Counted from the first letter of the stretch, positions 47,828 to 56,839 are shown. The stretch: 64,000 bases of DNA from Paraglaciecola mesophila KMM 241 (GCF_000315015.1 NZ_BAEP01000004.1:1-64000); one strand, 5' to 3'. Made by a program: numbers and translations. The notes: generated by a model not told the origin, from the sequence alone.

Positions 47828-48005
47828 TCTTATCAAAGTCCTTTAGTACTCTTATAACCCCCTCCTCTTCAAACGCATACCTGACCATTATCCTAAGTTG
47901 AGGGACAATTCGTTTTCGCTATAGTTAGGCATCAATCAAATAAAGTGAAGCCACCAGCATCTGGTTTTACTATTAGCTCATCTACACTGACAAGAGAATA
48001 ATAAA

Positions 48006-49181
48006 ATGAGCACAAATAAAGAATTCGATATCGTCGTTTATGGCGCTTCAGGCTTCACAGGCCGACTTGTAGCGGAATACCTGGCTAAGCAATATAAAGA
48101 TGACAAGAGCTTTACATGGGCCATGGCTGGTCGTAGCGCTGATAAGCTAGCTCAAGTACGAGATGAAATAGGCGCGCCAAAAGATATCCCTCTGGTTGTG
48201 GCTGACGCCGAAGATGCAGGCTCCATGCAAGCGATGCTGGATAACACGCGCTTAATATTGACCACCGTTGGTCCTTATCAGTTGTACGGCTCTGAACTTG
48301 TCGCAATGTGTGCTCAATCGGGTGTTGATTACGTTGATTTGTGCGGTGAACCAGTATGGATGCGCCACATGATTGATGCGAACGAAGCAGCAGCCAAAGA
48401 AAGCGGTGCACGCATCGTCTTCTCATGTGGCTTCGATTCCATTCCATTTGATCTTGGCGTATACCACTTGCAGCAATTGGCCAAAGAAAAGTTTGGCCAT
48501 ACCTTTAATCGAGTTAAAGGTCGCGTTAAGAAAATGCAAGGCACTTTCTCTGGCGGCACAGCGGCAAGTTTGAAAGCAACATTGGCCGCGGCTAAGCAAG
48601 ATCCTAAACAATTCCAACTACTGCTAAATCCGTTCTCTTTGACCCCAGGGTTTGCAGGTACCGAACAACCAGCAGGTGATAAACCTTATTTTGAAGAGTC
48701 ACTCAATACTTGGGTCACTCCTTTTATCATGGCCGCAATCAACACCCGTAACGTGCATCGCAGCAACATGTTACTTAGCCACCAATACGGCAGCGATTTT
48801 GTTTATGACGAAATGTTGATGACAGGCCCAGGCGAGAAAGGCGAAAGCATTGCTAAAGCAGTTGCTAGCGACAAAGGCATGATGAAAGACGGTGGCCCTA
48901 AACCCGGCGAAGGCCCAAGCAAAGAAGAGCGCGAAAATGGCTTTTACGAAGTCTTATTTGTGGGCAATGATCAAGAGGGTCAAAACCTAACGGTCAGTGT
49001 CGGAGCAACCCTTGACCCTGGTTATGGCTCTACGTCACGCATGATAACCGAAGCGGCGCTTTGTCTTATTAAAGATGCCAGCGATACTCCAGGGGGTATT
49101 TTAACACCAGCATCTGCTATGGGTGACAAGCTCATTACGCGTTTAGTAAATAATGCAGGCCTAACGTTTAAGCAACTGTAA
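48006..49181 (+). CDS. Saccharopine dehydrogenase-like NAD(P)-binding reductase
   Basis: 391 residues. The Rossmann motif VVYGASGFTGRLVAEYL is at the N-terminus, followed by AMAGRSADKLAQV, TTVGPYQLYGSELVAMCAQSGVDYVDLCGE and FSCGFDSIPFDLGVYHL. These are typical of the trans-acting enoyl reductase / saccharopine dehydrogenase-like oxidoreductase family (human SCCPDH, mycobacterial Rv2449c). No lysine-pathway context exists, so it is probably not a true saccharopine dehydrogenase. Substrate unknown. Own terminator follows. Confidence 0.85.
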   Translation: MSTNKEFDIVVYGASGFTGRLVAEYLAKQYKDDKSFTWAMAGRSADKLAQVRDEIGAPKDIPLVVADAEDAGSMQAMLDNTRLILTTVGPYQLYGSELVAMCAQSGVDYVDLCGEPVWMRHMIDANEAAAKESGARIVFSCGFDSIPFDLGVYHLQQLAKEKFGHTFNRVKGRVKKMQGTFSGGTAASLKATLAAAKQDPKQFQLLLNPFSLTPGFAGTEQPAGDKPYFEESLNTWVTPFIMAAINTRNVHRSNMLLSHQYGSDFVYDEMLMTGPGEKGESIAKAVASDKGMMKDGGPKPGEGPSKEERENGFYEVLFVGNDQEGQNLTVSVGATLDPGYGSTSRMITEAALCLIKDASDTPGGILTPASAMGDKLITRLVNNAGLTFKQL

Positions 49182-49201
49182 AAATCGACAGTTAGAAAAT
49201 C

Positions 49202-49229
49202 AAAAGCCCAAGCAATGCTCGGGCTTTTT
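49202..49229 (+). terminator. Terminator of the reductase gene
   Basis: AAAAGCCCAAGC and GCTCGGGCTTTT form a stem with one internal mismatch and loop AAT, followed by a T-run. Confidence 0.85.
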
Positions 49230-49268
49230 GGTAATTGAATTGTTCGTTAACATAACGAAAAAAGTGGT

Positions 49269-49517
49269 TTAGTATTCCCACCAAGATTGCTGCCACCACT
49301 CCAAAAATTCTTCGAAGTCGATTGAGCCATCGTTGTTCTTATCAATCAAACCAAAACCTTCTTCAACATGACTAGCCTTGGTTTTTGGCGATATGATAGT
49401 TAACAATTCAATGAATTCCGTTAGGCCTATTTCGCCATTTTTATCTGTATCAAAATAATCAAATTCTTTGCGAATTTCAGCGACCTTTTCTGGCGCTAAT
49501 GTCTCTTGATCTGCCAT
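49269..49517 (-). CDS. EF-hand calcium-binding protein
   Basis: 82 residues, acidic. Two canonical EF-hand loops are seen: DTDKNGEIGLTEF (about 23-35) and DKNNDGSIDFEEF (about 59-71), both with full D-x-D/N-x-D/N-G-x-I-x-x-x-E ligand patterns. There is no signal peptide, so it is cytoplasmic. The C-terminus is tryptophan-rich (EWWQQSWWEY). It resembles bacterial calmodulin-like proteins. Its role is unknown; calcium buffering or sensing is plausible. Confidence 0.88.
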   Translation of the reverse strand: MADQETLAPEKVAEIRKEFDYFDTDKNGEIGLTEFIELLTIISPKTKASHVEEGFGLIDKNNDGSIDFEEFLEWWQQSWWEY

Positions 49518-49609
49518 GTTTAAACCACATTAATTAAGTTAAGGTGAGTGTACCCTTTCATATAACCAAATGTCTACGCCGACAAGTAAAAGCGCATGAC
49601 GCAAGGCGC

Positions 49610-50620
49610 CTAACCGTTGCTTTTTCCAGCAGCGGTACGCTGTGCTCGCCTTTGTGCTGCTTTTTGTTGGCGGCGTAATTTTATGGCCTTAGTGGCGTCT
49701 TCGCCGACATGGGCTTCGTTACGTTCCCGCGCGAGGTTTACTTGTTTCTCACGCTCACGAAAGCGTTTAAGTTGCTCTTCGCTGTGCGTACCATGGCATT
49801 TAGGGCAGCTGGCTCCCGCTTCGAAGAGTGGGCTTGCTTTATCTTCTTCGGTAATAGGCAAACGACAGGCATAACACTGGTCGTATTCACTTTTTTGTAA
49901 GTCATGATTGACCGCAACTCGATTATCAAAGACAAAACAATCCCCTTCCCATAAGGTTTCTTCTCTCGGGACTTCTTCCAAGTACTTAAGAATGCCGCCT
50001 TCTAAGTGATATACCTCGTCAAAACCTTGCTCTTTTAAGTACGCAGTTGATTTTTCACAACGAATGCCACCAGTACAAAACATAGCGACTTTCTTGTTTT
50101 TGGTCGGCTCAAGATTGTCTTTGACGTATTGCGGAAACTCTCGAAAAGACTCGGTATTAGGATTAATGGCATTTTTGAATGTACCAATTTCGATTTCATA
50201 ATCATTGCGGGTGTCGATTACGGTGACATCGGGGTCGGATATTAACGCGTTCCAATCTTTTGGCTTTACATAGGTGCCCACAGTACGTAGAGGATCGATG
50301 CCTTCCACGCCCATGGTAACGATCTCTTTCTTTAGTTTTACTTTAGTGCGGTGGAAAGGTTGGGTTTCGTCCAACGATTCTTTATGAGAAATAGGCGCGA
50401 TGCGCGGGTCTTCATTTAGGTAATTCAATAACGCATTGATGCCCTCACGAGAACCAGAAACTGTGCCATTGATGCCCTCATGAGCTAACAACAAGGTCCC
50501 TTTAATGCCATTACCTTGCATAAAAGTTAACAGCGGCTGACGCATTTCTTCAAAGTTTTCTAGGGTCACGAATTTGTATAAAGCACACACAACAAAAGGT
50601 GCAGATGTTTGATTTTGCAT
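49610..50620 (-). CDS. trhO: tRNA uridine(34) hydroxylase TrhO (rhodanese family)
   Basis: 336 residues from ATG at 50620 ([20 protein letters not shown]); an extension to 50707 is not conserved. An N-terminal acylphosphatase-like domain ([19 protein letters not shown]) precedes the rhodanese domain with catalytic cysteine in [17 protein letters not shown] cysteine-rich C-terminal part ([14 protein letters not shown]) and a basic tail follow. TrhO (YceA) performs oxygen-dependent 5-hydroxyuridine formation at tRNA position 34. Monocistronic. Confidence 0.93.
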   Translation of the reverse strand: MQNQTSAPFVVCALYKFVTLENFEEMRQPLLTFMQGNGIKGTLLLAHEGINGTVSGSREGINALLNYLNEDPRIAPISHKESLDETQPFHRTKVKLKKEIVTMGVEGIDPLRTVGTYVKPKDWNALISDPDVTVIDTRNDYEIEIGTFKNAINPNTESFREFPQYVKDNLEPTKNKKVAMFCTGGIRCEKSTAYLKEQGFDEVYHLEGGILKYLEEVPREETLWEGDCFVFDNRVAVNHDLQKSEYDQCYACRLPITEEDKASPLFEAGASCPKCHGTHSEEQLKRFREREKQVNLARERNEAHVGEDATKAIKLRRQQKAAQRRAQRTAAGKSNG

Positions 50621-50699
50621 TGTAGTTCCTTGCGATTTGGATCGTAAATCCAGAGCAGTTAATGGGATGCTTAAAAAAGCGCCGGAAATATAGCAAAAC

Positions 50700-50998
50700 C
50701 ACATCAAGATTTAAAGTGTAAGCGCACTTTGGCAATGTTTTTACTGACCCAAATCAACCTTTTTCACCCTTAACCCAAAGGTCTCTTGACATTTGGTATT
50801 TGCACTGGTCAAAAAAACCACTTTTTAGTCATTTAACAAAATACACGTCTGTATTTCACAACCTTAAAAACCACCAATCATTTAACTTACTGTTTTTACT
50901 GAATTTTAAAATTGGCACTCAGGTTGCAATCACTAAATTAACAAAACGACACATTGCAAACATTTTTTATAACACTGATTAATTAAAGGAAATACACC
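50700..50998. other. A/T-rich regulatory spacer upstream of the DUF3718 gene
   Basis: Very A/T-rich intergenic DNA between the divergent trhO and DUF3718-like genes. A 60-codon frame at 50800-50982 is low-complexity and has no start signal, so I do not call it. The notable element is a sigma-54 promoter at 50913-50928. Confidence 0.6.
50913..50928 (+). promoter_or_regulatory. Sigma-54 promoter
   Basis: TGGCACTCAGGTTGCA matches the -24/-12 consensus TGGCAC-N5-TTGCA exactly, with GG and GC correctly spaced. Transcription would begin near 50940, about 60 bases before the DUF3718-like ATG. No RpoN-dependent activator gene is nearby. Confidence 0.75.
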
Positions 50999-51334
50999 AT
51001 GAAAACATTAACTAAAACTATTGCCGCTTCTTTACTTTCTTTTGCTGTTTTAGGTGCTACACATGCAAGCCCAGAATTGGTCCCTACTGACAACGAAGCT
51101 GGCACTAAGTTATGTATTGCAGCTACAACAGGTAGCGTTATCAAAATGAACAAGGCCATGAAATCAAGTAAGGTCACAAAGCGTTATGTAACTGACAAAA
51201 TGACCTGTAATGGTCAAGACATGGTGGCATTTGTAGAACAGTACGGTGAGAAAGTAGAAAAAATGAATAATTTTCTAACCAACGGCAAGTACAGTGAAGA
51301 GCGAAATGTCATCGCCAGTGTAAAAGCACACTGA
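50999..51334 (+). CDS. DUF3718-like small exported protein
   Basis: 111 residues with a signal peptide (MKTLTKTIAASLLSFAVLGATHA). The mature protein has the phrase TKLCIAATTGSVIKMNKAMKSS and a second cysteine in MTCNGQDMVAFVEQYG, which I associate with DUF3718, a family of small periplasmic proteins in Alteromonadales and Vibrionales without known function. The two cysteines may form a disulfide. Shine-Dalgarno aagga lies before the ATG. A perfect sigma-54 promoter upstream and a terminator downstream make it a one-gene unit. Family name is from memory. Confidence 0.8.
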   Translation: MKTLTKTIAASLLSFAVLGATHASPELVPTDNEAGTKLCIAATTGSVIKMNKAMKSSKVTKRYVTDKMTCNGQDMVAFVEQYGEKVEKMNNFLTNGKYSEERNVIASVKAH

Positions 51335-51380
51335 TCGTTTGGTCGATGGGAGACCGAGCGACAATCCCCTAAAAGCCAAA

Positions 51381-51409
51381 TAAAAAATCCGCCTTGAGCG
51401 GATTTTTTT
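51381..51409 (+). terminator. Terminator of the DUF3718-like gene
   Basis: AAAAAATCCGC, loop cttga, GCGGATTTTTTT, a classical intrinsic terminator 47 bases after the stop codon. Confidence 0.9.
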
Positions 51410-51499
51410 CGTCTTCGGTAACACATTCTTATTTCAAATAGATAAAGCCTGTTAGTTTGAGGTTATAATTCTTTCATTATATGTATACAGGCAAAATTT

Positions 51500-52279
51500 A
51501 TGTGTGAATTATTAGGCATGTCAGCGAATGTACCCACTGATATTTGCTTTAGTTTCAAAGGTCTTCGGGAAAGAGGCGGCCGCGTCGGCCCGCACCGAGA
51601 CGGTTGGGGCGTGGCGTTCTACGAACAAAAAGGCGTGTGTATTTTTAAGGATCGCCTGCCTAGTTACGAATCTGAAATAGCGCGCCTCGTGTCTGATTAC
51701 CCCATCAAGAGCACAGCGGTGATTGCCCATGTGCGCCAGGCCAATCGCGGACGTATCGGCATGGAAAACACCCACCCTTTTAGCCGCGAACTTTGGGGCA
51801 GAAATTGGACGTATGCTCATAACGGTCAATTGAGTGGCTATGCTGATTTACCCATAGATAGATTTACCCCCGTTGGTACTACGGACAGCGAACGAGCTTT
51901 TTGCTATTTAATGAGTGCGCTAGACAACCGTTTTCCTAATCGCCCAAGTAAACGCATCTCGGCATTTAATTTTTTGCAGCGCGAAGCCAAAAAACTGAAC
52001 AAGCTCGGGGTGTTTAATATGCTTATCACTGACGGTGAGTATTTGCTGGCATTTTGTTCAACTAAGTTACAGTGGATCACCCGCCGCGCGCCCTTTGGTA
52101 AAGCACACTTATCAGATATTGATGTGGATATAGACTTCGCTAAAGAGACCACACCAAATGATATCGTCACGGTTATTGCCACCGAACCGCTCACAGCAAA
52201 CGAAGACTGGCATAAAATGCAGCCTGGCGAAGGTCAGATTTTTCGCTTTGGTGAGCCCATTAAAAAAGCGTTGAAGTGA
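51500..52279 (+). CDS. Class II glutamine amidotransferase (YafJ family)
   Basis: 259 residues starting MCELLGMSAN, so Cys2 becomes the N-terminal nucleophile after Met removal. GPHRDGWGVAFY, IAHVRQANRGRIGMENTHPF and WTYAHNGQLSGY are the glutaminase-domain motifs that bind glutamine. No synthetase domain is attached, as in E. coli YafJ, whose substrate is unknown. It is followed after one base by a NIPSNAP gene, so the two are co-translated. Confidence 0.9.
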   Translation: MCELLGMSANVPTDICFSFKGLRERGGRVGPHRDGWGVAFYEQKGVCIFKDRLPSYESEIARLVSDYPIKSTAVIAHVRQANRGRIGMENTHPFSRELWGRNWTYAHNGQLSGYADLPIDRFTPVGTTDSERAFCYLMSALDNRFPNRPSKRISAFNFLQREAKKLNKLGVFNMLITDGEYLLAFCSTKLQWITRRAPFGKAHLSDIDVDIDFAKETTPNDIVTVIATEPLTANEDWHKMQPGEGQIFRFGEPIKKALK

Positions 52280-52280
52280 A

Positions 52281-52598
52281 ATGGCAATCGTCGAGCTTCG
52301 TGAATATAAAATAAAACCCAATATGAAACATGCTTGGCTTAAGTGGCTAAAAGCAGAATTGTTGCCGTACCAAGTTTCTCAGGGAATGCGTATCTTACAG
52401 ACGTATGTCTACGCAGATGAAAACGGCAATGATTGGTTTGTTTGGTTAAGGGAATTTGACGACGAACAAACTCGCCAGGCCTTATATGAAAAAACTTATA
52501 ATCAATGGTGGAAAGATCACGTTCGCCCGAAAGTGTTTACTATGATTGAGCAAGACAACATAAAAGTGCGCTTGCTCAACCCAGTAAAACTCGTCTGA
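52281..52598 (+). CDS. NIPSNAP family protein
   Basis: 105 residues. The sequence MAIVELREYKIKPNMKHAWLKWLKAELLPYQVSQGM...DWFVWLREFDDEQTRQALYEKTY fits the short NIPSNAP ferredoxin-like fold. Function unknown; some relatives bind small molecules as dimers. It sits one base after the amidotransferase stop, and its own stop directly abuts the stop of the convergent gene (tgattaa) with no spacer. Confidence 0.85.
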   Translation: MAIVELREYKIKPNMKHAWLKWLKAELLPYQVSQGMRILQTYVYADENGNDWFVWLREFDDEQTRQALYEKTYNQWWKDHVRPKVFTMIEQDNIKVRLLNPVKLV

Positions 52599-53198
52599 TT
52601 AAGCCGATTTTTTCAAAAATAAGTTCATCAGCGTATTTTGATCTGGTACGCCTGTTTGTGCCAAACCACGATCACTTTGAAAATGCTTAAAGGCATCTAA
52701 TGTCGCTTGATCAAAATCGTTACTTCCTAAATCCTGCAAGTATCCCATTTTGATTAATCTTTGTTTGGCGCGCTTGAGTATTTCCACGTAAAAATAGCTT
52801 TTCGCGTTATTTACATCAATTGCTACTAGTGCAGACTCAGCAGGCAGACGGATAGGAAACAATGCTTTGAGTAAGCTATTGGTAACGGTTAGAAAATGCC
52901 TTTCTTTGTTGTTCTCACAATCTTGCTGCAGTAGCGCTAACAACAATTCTGTTGTTTGCCATGGTGTGACGTCATAGTTTTCAGGCTGAAATCGGTTATA
53001 TGCGCTGATGTAACCTTCAAGCCAGCCTCCATAAAGATAATAATCAGTACTCTTTTGCTCTGCAGTCAGTAAAAAATTACTACACAGACGTTTTCCCGCC
53101 CCCTTAACGGCAAACTTACCATCCTCATCAGCCGCGCTAGCAAGGCCTGCGTGCGCACTTAATAGCACCGCCAGTGCAATCGCTTTAAATCTCTTCAT
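52599..53198 (-). CDS. Exported protein with C-terminal peptidoglycan-binding domain
   Basis: 199 residues. Signal peptide MKRFKAIALAVLLSAHAGLASA. The middle part (about 30-110) has CSNFL, YGGWLEGYISAYNRFQPE and a further cysteine (QQDCENN), an arrangement seen in small Rap1a/HdeA-like periplasmic proteins. Residues about 140-197 (AKQRLIKMGYLQDLGSNDFDQATLDAFKHFQSDRGLAQTGVPDQNTLMNLF) form a PG_binding_1 domain. It would bind peptidoglycan in the periplasm. The PEP-CTERM-like gene lies upstream on the same strand, but a terminator separates them. Confidence 0.82.
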   Translation of the reverse strand: MKRFKAIALAVLLSAHAGLASAADEDGKFAVKGAGKRLCSNFLLTAEQKSTDYYLYGGWLEGYISAYNRFQPENYDVTPWQTTELLLALLQQDCENNKERHFLTVTNSLLKALFPIRLPAESALVAIDVNNAKSYFYVEILKRAKQRLIKMGYLQDLGSNDFDQATLDAFKHFQSDRGLAQTGVPDQNTLMNLFLKKSA

Positions 53199-53224
53199 GC
53201 TTTACTACTACCCTAAAAACGGAA

Positions 53225-53260
53225 AACCCAGCTCGATAAATCGAACTGGGTTACTTTAAT
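53225..53260 (-). terminator. Terminator of the choice-of-anchor-L gene
   Basis: On the minus strand AACCCAGTTCGA, loop TTTA, TCGAGCTGGGTT, followed by TTCCGTTTT. It lies 15-50 bases after the stop of the gene at 53275. Confidence 0.78.
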
Positions 53261-53274
53261 CTATTCAAAAGTGA

Positions 53275-54741
53275 TTAAAACTTTTTTCGACGCAAACCAC
53301 ATAAGCCAACAAGTGATAGGGCAAATATCGCCAGGGTTCCAGGGGCAGAAACCGCCACACTATCATCTACAAATTCGGTGATAGGTGATTGAACCACGCC
53401 AAACTGACCATTTTCGCTAAACGCCACACCTGTCACGAATGCTAACGGATCCGTTGGGTCCAAAGCTAACTCAACGTTAATGCTTGAAATAGTAAATTCA
53501 GGCACAGGTACATCAAAGTCAAAGGTTTGCCCGCTGGTCAGCGCCACCACTTGCTCAACGCCGTTAACTAAATAACTCAGTAAATACCCATCGCTGTCAT
53601 TCACGCTGAGTAAGGTCGGGGCCGTTACGCTAGCAAACAAACCACCGTCTGTTGCTGTATAGGTGTAACCAGTGGCAACATCAGGGTCAAACCAGATTGT
53701 TTCGCCAGCATCCACCTCTGGCAAGGTAAACACAAAGTCACCATTGTCGGTAGTATCATCAGGCATAATTGGCGTGAATTCAGATTCCCCACCCTCGGCA
53801 TCAAAGTTACCAAAGCTGCTTAAAAAGATGGTGGTATCAAGGACTGAGTCCGATGCATCCGCTAGTAAAAGGGTAAAGGTGTTGCCAGTACTTCCTGGTT
53901 CAACGGGAATATCAAACTGCAAAATAGGAATACCATTTGGCGCTAACATACCGTTTAACTCTGTTCCTTCGACTGGGGCAAAATCAGGGTGATTAATGTT
54001 AATCAGTGCAGGTGCGCCGTCAGTTGAGCCATCGGAGACCTCAGCGCGAGCTAAATTCACGCCATTAAGGAACATACCAAACCCATCCACAAATTCAGTA
54101 TTAACCCAGTCAGGAAACTCTTCAGAGCCAAAGGCGCCGACAAATGAGATGACCGAAACACTGTCGTCTACATCAAAGGTAATGCTAAGCTCGATGGGAT
54201 CGAAATGTTCCTCTTGCCCAGTAATCTGAGTCAAAAGGGCATTTTGCTCATCGGTGGCAGGATTATTTCCAAAAGCTCCATCATTATCTAGGGTATTTGT
54301 TGGGACAGACGTATTTGTACCTGAGTTAACAAGTACTTGTTGGCCGCCTTGCGGTTCAAAACAGCTTGGACATTCTAGTTCATTGCCGTTATCTGAACCA
54401 TTTCCAGCGCTTTCACCGTCGCCATCGCCTGGACTATTATTTGGCCCATCTTCATAGTTATTAACGTCACCGGTACTAAACACCACACCGCCTGCACTCG
54501 GCAGCCCATAAGTGCCAGAGTGATTAGTGTATGTTCCCGCTTGGGCACTGAGACCAACATCGTTCATGCCGCCACTTAATACCGCACTAGTAACAGTGAC
54601 TCCGCTATTGGGAATGATCAATGTATCTGAGAGAACAGAGGCATCGTCCGTGGACGTGATTTCGATACCTTGAACAACTGACGAGCTAAGTGCAAGTGAC
54701 ACCGCGCAGAATGATAGCGATAACTTCTTACTTACGAACAT
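53275..54741 (-). CDS. Choice-of-anchor-L protein with PEP-CTERM-like anchor
   Basis: 488 residues. A signal peptide (about 1-25) precedes a choice-of-anchor-L domain: SDTLIIPNSGVTVTSAVLSGG, GLSAQAGTYTNHSG and GVVFSTGDV. A glycine/asparagine/aspartate-rich insert (about 93-125) contains a CPSC pair. DVDDSVSVISFVGAFGSEEFPDWVNTEFVDGFGMFLNG is also typical. The C-terminus is a short spacer, SAPGTLAIFALSLVGLCGLRRKKF: hydrophobic helix plus basic end, as in PEP-CTERM sorting signals, but with APGT in place of PEP. It should be exported, possibly processed by exosortase and placed in the outer layer or matrix. No exosortase is in the window. Confidence 0.85.
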   Translation of the reverse strand: MFVSKKLSLSFCAVSLALSSSVVQGIEITSTDDASVLSDTLIIPNSGVTVTSAVLSGGMNDVGLSAQAGTYTNHSGTYGLPSAGGVVFSTGDVNNYEDGPNNSPGDGDGESAGNGSDNGNELECPSCFEPQGGQQVLVNSGTNTSVPTNTLDNDGAFGNNPATDEQNALLTQITGQEEHFDPIELSITFDVDDSVSVISFVGAFGSEEFPDWVNTEFVDGFGMFLNGVNLARAEVSDGSTDGAPALININHPDFAPVEGTELNGMLAPNGIPILQFDIPVEPGSTGNTFTLLLADASDSVLDTTIFLSSFGNFDAEGGESEFTPIMPDDTTDNGDFVFTLPEVDAGETIWFDPDVATGYTYTATDGGLFASVTAPTLLSVNDSDGYLLSYLVNGVEQVVALTSGQTFDFDVPVPEFTISSINVELALDPTDPLAFVTGVAFSENGQFGVVQSPITEFVDDSVAVSAPGTLAIFALSLVGLCGLRRKKF

Positions 54742-55033
54742 TTCTTATTTCCTATAAATTTCGTATTAACTTTAAAAAGTAATATTTACTGGGATCTCGA
54801 CTCAGCAAGAATTGAACCAAAGATCAAAAAAATAACCCATTGATTTATAACAATAAAAAAGGAAATAAATTTTACCTACAGATAAGTAGTAAAGAAAGCT
54901 GACACATTACAAGTTTAAAATAAAGAAAGTTGATTTATTCAAATAAATCATAATGATAGGGAGTGAAAAGTAGATTAACAGAGGATTAAACTTAAAATAA
55001 TCATCAAACACATATAAATCAATAAAAAATCCT
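54742..55033. other. A/T-rich gene-free spacer
   Basis: About 290 very A/T-rich bases upstream of the choice-of-anchor-L gene. No gene, repeat or clear promoter pair was recognised. Long runs of A and T may act as curved promoter DNA. Confidence 0.6.
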
Positions 55034-55071
55034 AAAAACACGTATCTAATATACCTTGATACGTGTTTTTT
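55034..55071. terminator. Terminator of the valine-catabolism operon
   Basis: AAAAACACGTATC (55034-55046) and GATACGTGTTTTT (55058-55070) form a perfect 13-bp stem with an 11-base loop. It lies just after the last gene of the minus-strand cluster and has A and T runs on both sides. Confidence 0.88.
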
Positions 55072-55091
55072 GCAGATAGAATAATCCGTAG

Positions 55092-55853
55092 TTAAACCCG
55101 CGTACCGCCATCTAGCTCAATCGTGCGCCCAGTGAAATAATCGTTTTCGAAAATGTACTTCGCGGTATGTGCGAGTTCTTCTACTTCAGCTAAGCGTCGC
55201 ATAGGGACGGTATTTAAAAATGCTTCGCGCATCTCGGGGCGCATCTGCGCGGCCATGGCAGTCTCGACTAGGCCGGGGGCGATGCAACCCGTACGAATGC
55301 CAAAGCGCGCCAGCTCTTTCGCCCAAGATACGGTCATCGTCGCCACCGCTGCTTTTGACGCCGAATAGTTGGTTTGCCCCATGTTGCCAGCGCGAGACAC
55401 CGATGAAATGTTAATAATCACCCCATCGCTTTTGCTTTCAATCATTTGCTTTGCCGCTTCACGGCCGCACAAGAAGGTACCTGTTACGTTAACATCCAGC
55501 ACTGATTGAAACTGTTCTTTCGACATTTTGCTGACAACCTTGCCCTCTTTCACTTTCAGCAGCATGCCGTCCCGCATGATACCGGCACTATTGATCAAAC
55601 CATTGAGTTGCCCGAAGTCCATGCCTATTTCAGCAAACGCGACCTCTACTTCGGCTTCGTTAGTAACGTTAACCACGTAATATTCTGCTTTAACGCCCAG
55701 GCCGCGCAACTCTTTAGCCGCTTGCTCTAATGGGCCTTCTTGCATATCAATTAGCGCGACACTAGCCCCTTGCTGTGCGACTTCTTGTGCCATAGCACGA
55801 CCTAAACCTTGAGCTGCGCCAGTAATGGCAATAACTGAACCTTCTAATTGCAT
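55092..55853 (-). CDS. Short-chain dehydrogenase, 3-hydroxyacyl-CoA dehydrogenase-like
   Basis: 253 residues, classical SDR. The cofactor motif is ITGAAQGLGRAMA, followed by NSAG, the catalytic ISSVSRAG serine and YSASKAAV tyrosine/lysine. The C-terminal ELDGGTRV is typical of FabG-like proteins. In related clusters this member is annotated as a 3-hydroxyacyl-CoA dehydrogenase. Last gene of the valine cluster, 54 bases after mmsB. Whether it acts on 2-methyl-3-hydroxybutyryl-CoA (isoleucine branch) or another substrate is not visible. Confidence 0.85.
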   Translation of the reverse strand: MQLEGSVIAITGAAQGLGRAMAQEVAQQGASVALIDMQEGPLEQAAKELRGLGVKAEYYVVNVTNEAEVEVAFAEIGMDFGQLNGLINSAGIMRDGMLLKVKEGKVVSKMSKEQFQSVLDVNVTGTFLCGREAAKQMIESKSDGVIINISSVSRAGNMGQTNYSASKAAVATMTVSWAKELARFGIRTGCIAPGLVETAMAAQMRPEMREAFLNTVPMRRLAEVEELAHTAKYIFENDYFTGRTIELDGGTRV

Positions 55854-55907
55854 GATCTAATGTCCTAATATTGTTGAAACGTGCTTGCTAGCACACTAAA
55901 AGCAGCG

Positions 55908-56837
55908 TTACTGCTTGTGATTACTTTGCGCTGAAAATAACTCAAATATACTTGAGAAATCACGTTGACCGCTGCCCTGCATGCTGTGCATGTTGTATAA
56001 GTTTTGCGCCATCGCGCCCATGGGCGTGCTGGAATGACTTTTAAGGGCGGTGTCTAACGCTAGGCCTAAATCTTTACGCATCAAATCCACCATAAAGCCA
56101 CCTTTATAATCATTTGATGACGGCACGTTGGGCATCACATCTGGGCACGGGTTATATAGCTCTAGCGTCCAGTTACGTCCTGAACTTTGCAACATAATAT
56201 CGGACATGACTTTTGGGTCGAGCCCGTTATCTATGGCCATCTGTAATGCTTCTGACGTCCCAACCATCAATACCGACAACAACATGTTATTGCAGATTTT
56301 AGCAATTTGCCCTGCGCCGTTTTGCCCAGCATGAAAAATGTTTTTGCCCATAGCACTGAGCACAGGTAAGGCCTTTTGATAAGCTGGCGCTTCGCCGCCC
56401 ACAATAAAGGTCAAGGTCCCTGCCGCGGCGCCTGCTGTTCCGCCGGACACAGGCGCATCAACAAACGCGATCCCCTTTTCAGCCAGCGCTTTGGCAACCA
56501 AAATAGAGGTTGCGGAGTCAATCGTACTTGAATCTATCACTAGCGTATTTTGCCCAAGCACGTCAATTAAACCTGCACTGCCGCGCTCGCTGTCTCCTAA
56601 ATACAAACTTTGAACGTGTTTACCCGCCGGCAGCATGGAAATCACAATATCCGCGCCTTTCACGGCATCTTCGGCGCTCTTCGCTGCTCGTGCGCCTTGG
56701 CTTTCTAATTCAGCAACCGTTTGCGGTACTAAATCAAAAACACAGACATTAGCGTGTGCTTTAAGTAGATTACTCGCCATAGGCCCGCCCATATTGCCCA
56801 AACCAATAAAGGCGATGCTGTAGTTTGATAATGACAT
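55908..56837 (-). CDS. mmsB: 3-hydroxyisobutyrate dehydrogenase
   Basis: 309 residues. The NAD-binding start IAFIGLGNMGGPMASNLLKA, the substrate signature DAPVSGGTAGAAAGTLTFIVGG and the catalytic lysine in GQIAKICNNMLL identify the beta-hydroxyacid dehydrogenase family. Context among valine genes fixes the substrate: it oxidises 3-hydroxyisobutyrate to methylmalonate semialdehyde. It lies 2 bases after the hydrolase gene. Confidence 0.94.
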   Translation of the reverse strand: MSLSNYSIAFIGLGNMGGPMASNLLKAHANVCVFDLVPQTVAELESQGARAAKSAEDAVKGADIVISMLPAGKHVQSLYLGDSERGSAGLIDVLGQNTLVIDSSTIDSATSILVAKALAEKGIAFVDAPVSGGTAGAAAGTLTFIVGGEAPAYQKALPVLSAMGKNIFHAGQNGAGQIAKICNNMLLSVLMVGTSEALQMAIDNGLDPKVMSDIMLQSSGRNWTLELYNPCPDVMPNVPSSNDYKGGFMVDLMRKDLGLALDTALKSHSSTPMGAMAQNLYNMHSMQGSGQRDFSSIFELFSAQSNHKQ

Positions 56838-56839
56838 GA

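Noticed and set aside
50800-50982. 60-codon plus-strand frame upstream of the DUF3718-like gene
   Set aside because: Low-complexity A/T-rich translation that spans the sigma-54 promoter; no start signal.
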